Origin: Adiantum capillus-veneris
Lineage: Eukaryota > Streptophyta > Polypodiopsida > Polypodiales > Pteridaceae
DNA length: 64,000 nucleotides
Assembly (NCBI GenBank): GCA_014529385.2
Contig: CM043952.1
Location: 154,329,557 to 154,393,556, forward strand
Direction of reading: 5' to 3'
Within the stretch, counting starts at the first letter, position 1, and each line of letters opens with the position of its first letter. Both the position numbers and the translations under genes were made by a program. This document shows, piece after piece, positions 57,130-64,000 of this stretch. The notes beneath the pieces were generated by a model. The model was not told the DNA's origin, searched no databases, and was given only the letters and a program-made list of their open reading frames with translations.

Positions 57130-57352
57130 TGCTACCATATACATGTGGTAGTGAAGTGAGTGAACACACAAGGACCGCCGGGGCATTTTTTCCCTCTTTA
57201 GGAGGTTTTGCCCCCGAGCATTGTATATACGCCCATCACTCTAGGGCTATCTATCTTTCCATTGCACACTAAGTAAAACACTCTCTATTGTGTGCCTTGA
57301 GCTTCCTTCGTCTTCTCCAAGCTGTGTGCGTTTCTCTGCAACCCTCATTCCA
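57130..57352 (+). mobile_element. Family H 3' LTR
   Basis: It starts TGCTACCATATACATGTGG and ends CCTCATTCCA. It differs from the 5' LTR at many scattered positions, so the insertion is old. Confidence 0.88.
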
Positions 57353-57900
57353 ACAACATTCCCCCGCACAAAATTATCATAAAGCATCCCCTACTTTATA
57401 ATTTCTTCATGAACTTGCTTCCCCTTTTCTAAGAATCCAAGAATGGTGCAAGATTATGAAACATAGATATAGGTCACCGAATTTGGGAGGAATCCTTCAT
57501 GCAACATGTGCTCATAATTCCTCAATGTTTTGTGACCCTGAAATGTTGCTACGTACACTTGCAATCAATGCACTCTAGGACACTACAATATGAGACGAGA
57601 ATTTCTCAAGCACATCATGGCCTTTGAGAGAGCATGTCACTTGGTATACATGTCCACAAGAGCTGTACAAAGCATGAAATTAACTCATAGCATCCCCATT
57701 GCACAACCTCATCATAAATTTTTTAATGTTTTTCTACTGTCATGTTACAAGCACAAGCCTTCAATGCACAAATTTAAGTCACTCAGTACATTTGGAATCA
57801 TGAGAAATCTACATGAATCGGGTGGCAACTCGCATGTGGCACAATCTGCCTCTCAATGGGGTAATTATGATCCACATCACAAAAGTTAAGGTCTATTGAT
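57353..57900. other. Unassigned sequence
   Basis: No recognised protein or element. A minus-strand open frame (57798-58046) has no familiar motif and may be host sequence flanking family E. Confidence 0.35.
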
Positions 57901-58139
57901 AATCCTACAACATTGAACAAGTAAGTAGTTGGAATGCAAATGATGACAAACCTCAACATAATCTCCTGTCTTTGCAACACTTCTCTTGATAAACATCGAA
58001 TTTGGATTATAACCAAGCTCTTGCAAAACCATAAGCATAATGTCACCCAAAGAGGAGTTCTGGAAACTTCTTTGTTAGATTTTCAACAATTTCTGTTGCA
58101 AGCTCCCTTTGTTCCTGCCATTCATTGAATACCTTTTCC

Positions 58140-59560
58140 TTACCCTTGGCCTTCCACACTTTCCTCTATTGTTCCCACGTTCTGGCCTCCGTAGTTTGAC
58201 TAACTTCTTCAGTAGGGATTTCTTCAATCACTAACTCTCTGCTTCTTGTGACCACTCTTACAGGTACTGGCTCTGGCGATTTCTGGTCAGCTAACTCTAG
58301 CTTTGGTGATTCTAGACACTGAGTTGCAAAAAGACCATACTTTTCACAAGTATAGCAGTTCATGTTTCTCTTGGAAAAATATCCTCTTCCTCTACCCCTT
58401 CCAGCTGCATTCCGATAGCGTCTCCTTCCTCCTCTAGTGCTTGTAGTAGCTTTATTTTCCCTAGTAGCACTAGCTCCATCTGCCTTAGGCGTTTATGGAT
58501 TTGTAAGGGCAGTCCTTGACAAGTCCTTCCCTTGCTTGAAGCGGTAATTTCAAATTCCACAATTGTTATAGACATGCCCAAATGCTTTGCAATATGTGTA
58601 TTTTGAACACTCACTTGACATATGGTCCTTTGACCTACACTTAGAACACCATATTTTTGTTTTCCTCACTGAGGTTCTCCAAGCTCCTTTCTTAGTTTTA
58701 CTTTTTTCCTCTAGTTCTCTTTTAGAAGAAGTGGAGCTGGATCTACTTTTTGAACTTCCTTCAGTAGATGATTCATTGTCACTCGACTACCCTTTCTACT
58801 TTTTTGCACGATGCTCCAACTTTAGTGCTCTCTGTACCAGATCATTAAATTTCCTTGTTGGTGCTGGTACTTCTCGTTCTCGCATCTTCCTACTCTTAAA
58901 GCCATTTAGAAACCAAGCTCTTATTCTTTTTTCTGATGCAGGCTCTTGCAATTGTTTGGTTAGTTCTTTTATCTTTTCCATGTAGCTTCTTATTGAAAGC
59001 TTGTCTTGTTTGATCTTATCTAGCTCACATAAAATATCTTAATTTCCCCTATTGTCTGAGTATTCCAGCTTAGAGGCTTTGATGAGCTTGTAATATGATC
59101 TGAGTTGACAGGATGGGTAATGGTAATACCTGTTCGTAGCTACATCCTTCAATGTTTGTGGGAGGTATTTCACCCATTCATCTTTATCTATGTCTTTCAG
59201 TTCCACATACTGCTCAAAAATTTGTATGTGAACATCGGGATCATCCTTCTTTTCTCCTTTGAATATAGGAAAGGAAATTTTCAAATCAGTAGAATCTTCT
59301 TTGGTCTTGTTGATTTTGGTTTTACCTCTACTGGTTTCTTCTCTCTTGGCTTCTTCTTGTCGTAATTATGAGTGTCAGCCTCACAATCCTCTGTTTCCAT
59401 CTCTCTCATCGTCTCTTCAATTGGTTTCTTGGTTCCCTTGTGTGTGGAGTGATGAATTCTTCAGGTTTAATTACTCTCATCAATTTTTTGTTGACTTTTG
59501 AATTCTTAAGCCCTATTCCGTTTGACCGCTCTTTCAACTCATCGACGCATGGAATGACTA
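58140..59560 (-). pseudogene. Gypsy family E gag, right copy
   Basis: This is the inverted duplicate of 7738-8908 (coordinates sum to 67298), with the same broken gag frames and zinc knuckles. It continues beyond the point where A1 cuts the left copy (58392 equivalent). It shows a further knuckle-like CYTCEKYGLFATQC with leucine replacing histidine (58166-58363), and then KGKEKVFNEWQEQRELATE near 58100. This copy therefore shows what the left copy lost. Confidence 0.7.
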
Positions 59561-59562
59561 GA

Positions 59563-59728
59563 GTTCAAAGTGAAGAAGAGTGAGAGCAGCACGTGAATGG
59601 CTGCTGTTGCAGGGTAACGATCGTGTGTGTGTGTGTGTGTCTCGATGTGTGTTTGTGTGTGTGTGTGTGTGTAGTCTTCTTTCTCACCTTCTCCATCACC
59701 TATGCACTCTACAAAGTGATATCAGAGC
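59563..59728 (+). mobile_element. Family D 5' LTR remnant and primer-binding site (right copy)
   Basis: The last 151 bases of the LTR (ending CTCTACA at 59713) are followed by TGATATCAGAGC (59717-59728). The LTR start and the adjoining gypsy E LTR are removed by a deletion of about 628 bp relative to the left copy. An interrupted TG repeat is at 59622-59672. Confidence 0.82.
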
Positions 59729-60617
59729 TCAGTTTAAGGAGCTACAGTCAATACACAGATTTCCGCAGCTCTGTAAAACAGCCAAAAAGAGAGGTTTTTT
59801 GGTTATAACTCCCTCATCCGAACTCGGAATACAGTGATCCAGGAGTCTATCTTTATGTTTTTGGGCATTTCGGACGCATTGGCATATTCAGATTTGCCAA
59901 AATCTATAATTTTCTGCAGAAAACAGCCAGCTCACACAAACATAGGAGATTTCCAGTTTTTCACTCGGCAGTAGATTTATAGGTTACAGGTGAAGAATTC
60001 AACATTTACACAGGTTTTGGAGAGCCACATAGAGCTTTTGCATCATGATATTGTGTTATCGAAGATTATTTTTGGTTGTTGTGGGTCTGTTATGGACAGC
60101 TGCCTACGTAAGAAAGGTTGTGGGAAGAAGTTGAGGCGGTTATATTCTCAGATTGAGTACTTTGTGGTTATGTATGGATATGCGGTTAATGTATTTTGGA
60201 AAACTGCAGCCTTTGTGAGGGTGGAGTGAGGTTTTTTGAAGCCTTGCTTTGGGAGCTTTGGTACCTTGGCAAGGTGGATTAGGTACTGGAGCGAACCCCC
60301 GACTGGCCCCGCTAAAGACCTCATATGTCGTTTACGACTATGGGATGAAGGTGGATGTATGGATATGTGGTACATGACAGCGTATGGATTGCATTTGCAT
60401 ACAGGTCCATGTGGACATTGTTTTAGAGTATTTATGCATAGTATTGAGTCAGTCTGTGGCAAAGTGAGTCAGTGGATTTTCCCTTGGCAGTGAGAGATAT
60501 TCTTTCAGTGTTTATGAGCACTTTGGTTGAGATTGTCACTTGAGATATTGTCCAAATACAAACGGAACTCTGCCGAAATTTTGTCAAAATCCTTTGGAAG
60601 AAATTGAGAGATTAAAG

Positions 60618-61622
60618 ATGGCAGAAAGTTCAACTCAAGTCACGCAGATTGTTGGAGAGAAGCTGACCAGAGAGAACTACAGCATATGGTCTTACAGGAT
60701 GGAGAACTTTATCATGGACAAAGGTTTATGGGACTACATTACAGGTGAATAAGAGTGTCCCGAGGTTGGTTTGGAACCAAATAGAGAGAATGTTGAAGCA
60801 CATAAAACATGGCAAGTAGGAGTAGAAGCTTACAAGAAGTGGATTGAGAATTCAAGGAAAGTGATGCATTGGATTTCATTATGCATTAGTGACTTCTTTA
60901 TACCACATGTGAAGAAGGCTCAATCTCCAAAGGAAGTATAGGAGATACTAGCAAGAATGAACATCTCCAATACAGAACCACGAAAAGTTCACTTGAAGCA
61001 AAGGTTACATTGTGTATGGCGAGGAAATAGATCCATACCAGATTATGTGATAAAGATAAAGCAAATACAAGAAGATCTTGCGAGCATTAATGTTGAAGTT
61101 CCAGACGATGACTTAGTTTCAGTGACATTGAATGGTTTGGGACCGGAATACAAGTCATTGGATACATCTATATCTGCTATTCGAGGACACATACCTGATT
61201 TTGAAGAGTTAGTAAACCTTTGTTTGCAAGAAGAGGTGAAGCTAAGCAAGTCAGGTCCTTCTACATCAAATAACAATTCCAGAGATCAGATTCTTTACTC
61301 TAGAGGTCATGGAAACAATAGAGGTGGAAGAGGAAACTATGGTCGTGGAAACAATGCTGGAAGAGGTCAATGGAAAAACCTACAAAGTCAAAGTTACAAT
61401 GATTACAACCAAAGAGGTAGGGGGAGAGCCCAACCTCGTGGACGTGGAGGTGGACGATTTGTACATCCTCAAAGAGATGGATATTGTAACAGATGTGGCA
61501 TTTATGGTCACTTTGAAAGAGAATGTTACACAAGGCTAAATCAAAATCGTGAACGTGTTGGAAGAGGCCGAGGTTATGGCAGACATGGAGGAAACTTTGC
61601 TGGATACAATCCTTATGATTAG
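60618..61622 (+). pseudogene. Family D gag, right copy
   Basis: It starts MAESSTQVTQIVGEKLTREN at 60618. The stops at 60750-60752 and about 60940 match those of the left copy. The 221-residue C-terminal block (60957-61622) includes the RGG-rich stretch and the CNRCGIYGHFEREC knuckle. Confidence 0.88.
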
Positions 61623-61690
61623 AATATATATGACAATAGATCGAGTGGACATTTATTTCCTATGGAGCATGTTGTTGGAAGCATGGTGGA

Positions 61691-62614
61691 GCCACATCAT
61701 ACAGATGATTGGTATTTAGATAGTGGTGCCACATCATACAGATGATCGGTATTTAGATAGTGGTGCCACAAATCATATGACATATCATGATGAATGGTTT
61801 GATAGAAAAGAGAAGTTAGAAGAGGATGAGTTTGTTGCTATAGGTGATGATACTATGCATTGGATTATGCATGTTGGTTTAGTTCCATTGTTAGAAAAAG
61901 ACGAGACATACAACACATTGTGAGATGTTCTATAAGTGCCCTCAATCACAAAGAATTTAGCATCAGTTGGACAAAAATGACAGTTCAAGGGTTGCAAGTC
62001 CGTTTTAATCGTTATGGCTGCTTCATAGAGGAGTTTCACAAAGGCAAACCAGGCAAGATATTGGCACGTGGAAGAAAGAAAGGTCGCTTGTTCTCATTGG
62101 AAGCTAGAGATCCATTTTTACACAGCGGTATGTATGCAAAAAAATCAGCCACTCAAGATGATTGGGCAGAGTTATGCATAAGAGGATTGGTCATGTCAAT
62201 TTTAGAATACTAAAGCATATGCAATCGAATCAAATTGTACGTGGATTACCAAAGTTTGGCAGATTGAATTTTGATCATGTTTGTGAAGCTTGTAAATTTG
62301 GAAAGCAATCTCATTTACCATTTCCAAAGAGGGGGAGAATTAGCATAAATCCTTTGGAAATTGTTCATTCAGATATTTGGGGACCTTGTGATCATGCTAC
62401 ACCGAATGGTTGTCCATATTTTATCACATTCACAGATGATTACAACAGAATGACATGGGTTTACTTTCCAAAGGCAAAGTTAGAGGCATTTGAGGTATTC
62501 TTAGAGTTCAAAGTTATGGTTGAGAAAGAGAATGGTTGTCAAATTAAATGCCTACGTACAGATGGAGGGAAAGAGTACATGTCACACGGTTTTGATGATT
62601 ACTTACATGAATAA
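61691..62614 (+). pseudogene. Family D protease and integrase core, right copy
   Basis: The 37-bp duplication is at 61691-61764. The protease active site keeps DSGATNHM. Integrase has HKRIGH...CEACKFGKQ and HSDIWGP; the second-acid segment reads RTDGGKEY. A frameshift near 62165 splits the frame (61860-62213 and 62162-62614), which the left copy does not show. The shared TAA is at 62612-62614. Confidence 0.85.
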
Positions 62615-62707
62615 GGCATAAGAAGACAGATTACTTGCAGATACACACCACAACAAAATGGAGTTGCTGAGAGAAAGAATAGAGTCATAGCAGAGATTTC
62701 AAGAGCC

Positions 62708-63649
62708 ATGATGAATGAGATGAATATGCCATTAACATATTGGGCTGAAGCAATTCATACAGCAGTACACATTATGAATCGAACACCAATAGCTGCCATT
62801 CATGAAATTTCACCTTATGAGAGACTTTATGGGATCAAGCCAACATTTTCCTACATGAAAGTTTTTGGATGTGTTTGCTATGTTCATGTGCCAAATGAAG
62901 CAAGAAAGAAGATGGAGCCAAAGGCAGTGAAGTGTATATTCTTGGGCTATCTAGTTGAAAAGAAAGGTTACAAGTGCTATGATCTTACAACAAGACAAGT
63001 TTATGTCAGTAGAGATGCCAGATTTTGTGAGCATGAACCATGGTATAAACCAAAGCCAGTGATGATAGAAGATGAGTATGAAGAGCAAGATAATGTGCGT
63101 CATGTTGTTGATAAGCCAGGACCATCAACAAGAACTGTTTCAGGACCACATATGGCAGAGGAGAGTACAAGAAGTGTCAACCCATGGAGTGTTCATTTGC
63201 GAGATAAGAAGCAAGACGAGAAAGGCAGGAAGAAAGTGGTTGAGGAGAGTTCTGGAGATGAAAGCCTTGATGAAGAGCATGGTTTACCACACTTGAGGAT
63301 ACCTGGCAGTAAGCATGTTGAGAAATATGTACCCCCATATGCAAGAGTTGAAGAGAAGAGTGCACCACAGTTGAGAAGATCAGAGAGGGTGCATTATCCA
63401 GTTGATAGATTTACATACAACGGTTACATGCATACATATTATGCATACATGGTTTCACGTGTGCAACATAAAGAGCCTACATCTTTTCAAGAGGCAATTG
63501 GAAAATCAGAATGGGAGTCAGCTATGGATGGTGAGATGGATGCTCTTGTGAAGAGTGACACTTGGGATTTTTGGTTTGCTTGTGCAAAGTGGAAAGAAAG
63601 TAATGGACTGAAAATGGGTATTCAAAGTCAAGTGCAAGTCAGATGGTAG
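62708..63649 (+). pseudogene. Family D integrase C terminus and linker, right copy
   Basis: The 313 codons are open from within the integrase core (YWAEAIHTAVHIMNRTP) through CIFLGY to the RRSERVHYPVDRF segment. The codon that is TAG in the left copy reads CAG here. The shared frameshift before RT ends the frame at 63649. Confidence 0.88.
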
Positions 63650-64000
63650 TGTGGAAAGATACAAAGCGAGGCTTGTTGCTAAAGGTTTTGCACAAACAAA
63701 AGGTCTTGATTATGATGAGACATTTAGTCCAATTGCAAAGATGACAACAGTCAAATTGGTGATAGCAATGGCAAGTATGTTCGGTTGGAAGTTACGGCAA
63801 ATGGATGTTGACAATGCATTCTTGAATGGTGACTTGGAAGAAGAAGATTATATGATACAGCCAGAGGGTTGTCAACATCCAGAGTTTCCATATTATGTGT
63901 GTAAGTTGAAGAAAGCATTGTATGATTTGAAGCAAGCATCTACAGCTTGGTGTGAAAAGCTAACCAGATTCTTGAAGAAGATTGGATTTAAACAGTCTAC
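63650..64000 (+). pseudogene. Family D reverse transcriptase start, cut by the window edge
   Basis: After the frameshift, the frame reads VERYKARLVAKGFAQ, MDVDNAFLNGDLEEE and CKLKKALYDLKQAS, the RT fingers and palm start, to the end of the window. The YVDD box would lie beyond the edge. Confidence 0.88.

Larger units (their letters stand above)
52864..57352 (+). mobile_element. Copia family H, both LTRs present
   Basis: The LTRs are 52864-53087 (224 bp) and 57130-57352 (223 bp), both with TACCATATACATGTGG near the start and TG...CA termini. The primer-binding site TGGTATCAGAGC is at 53093-53104 and the purine tract CCAGGGGGGATT precedes the 3' LTR. The flanking five bases (GGTTA and ACAAC) do not match. 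Coding capacity is heavily damaged. Confidence 0.9.
59563..64000 (+). mobile_element. Copia family D, right copy, continuing past the window end
   Basis: Inverted duplicate of 2670-7107 (coordinates sum to 66670). It has leader, gag, protease, integrase and RT in copia order and runs off the right edge within RT. It shares with the left copy the gag stops, the protease duplication, the integrase TAA and the frameshift before RT. It lacks the left copy's TAG at 3298. Confidence 0.9.

Overview
This window looks like a repeat-dense, gene-poor stretch of a land-plant nuclear genome. The evidence is Ty1/copia and Ty3/gypsy elements primed by the initiator tRNA-Met (TGGTATCAGAGC-type binding sites next to LTR ends), a chromodomain-carrying gypsy element, long CT/GA/AC microsatellites, and a nuclear RS-like gene with a large 5'-leader intron. 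I cannot name the species. There is no bacterial, organellar or CRISPR content.

Layout. 1-1834 (+): the start of copia family C with a family-A LTR and leader inserted in it. 1835-7197 (-): copia family D. 7198-8908 (+): gypsy family E (partial LTR and gag). 8909-13723 (-): copia A1, a family-A element with two LTRs. 13724-about 16123 (+): 3' half of copia family B. 16.1-21.6 kb: mostly unassigned sequence with a foldback element enclosing a tRNA-like segment. 21657-about 24045 (-): the only convincing host gene, a Lys/Arg/Ser-rich nuclear protein. 24.0-31.7 kb: unassigned DNA, a solo chromovirus LTR (25600-27190), a SWIM-like remnant and extreme CT/C tracts. 31754-33866 (-): copia G fused to inverted gypsy F sequence. 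About 33883-39998 (+): gypsy F, a chromovirus. 40.0-43.0 kb: a second foldback element with a tRNA-like core, and diverged repeats. 43017-52235 (-): copia C, interrupted by copia A2 (43992-49576), a near-intact element with a perfect target-site duplication. 52864-57352 (+): copia H with both LTRs. 57.35-59.56 kb (-): gypsy E again. 59563-64000 (+): copia D again, cut by the window end.

How the parts relate. The two ends of the window are inverted copies of sequence inside it. Bases 1-1834 mirror 48724-50557, and 1835-8908 mirror about 58390 to the right edge. The copies share nonsense codons and insertion sites, so they arose by segmental duplication rather than by independent transposition. 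The breakpoints sit at family-A sequence, which suggests ectopic recombination and end-joining between family-A copies.

All retroelement genes carry at least one lesion. Where an intact sister codon is present in the window, the copy-specific stops are CAG to TAG, as expected from deamination of CHG-methylated DNA. I did not find a clear new cellular system. The most unusual items are an in-frame gypsy integrase/copia RNase H fusion ORF, a gag-TAG-pol arrangement shared by both family-A elements, and two foldback elements that each enclose a Pol III-promoter-like segment.
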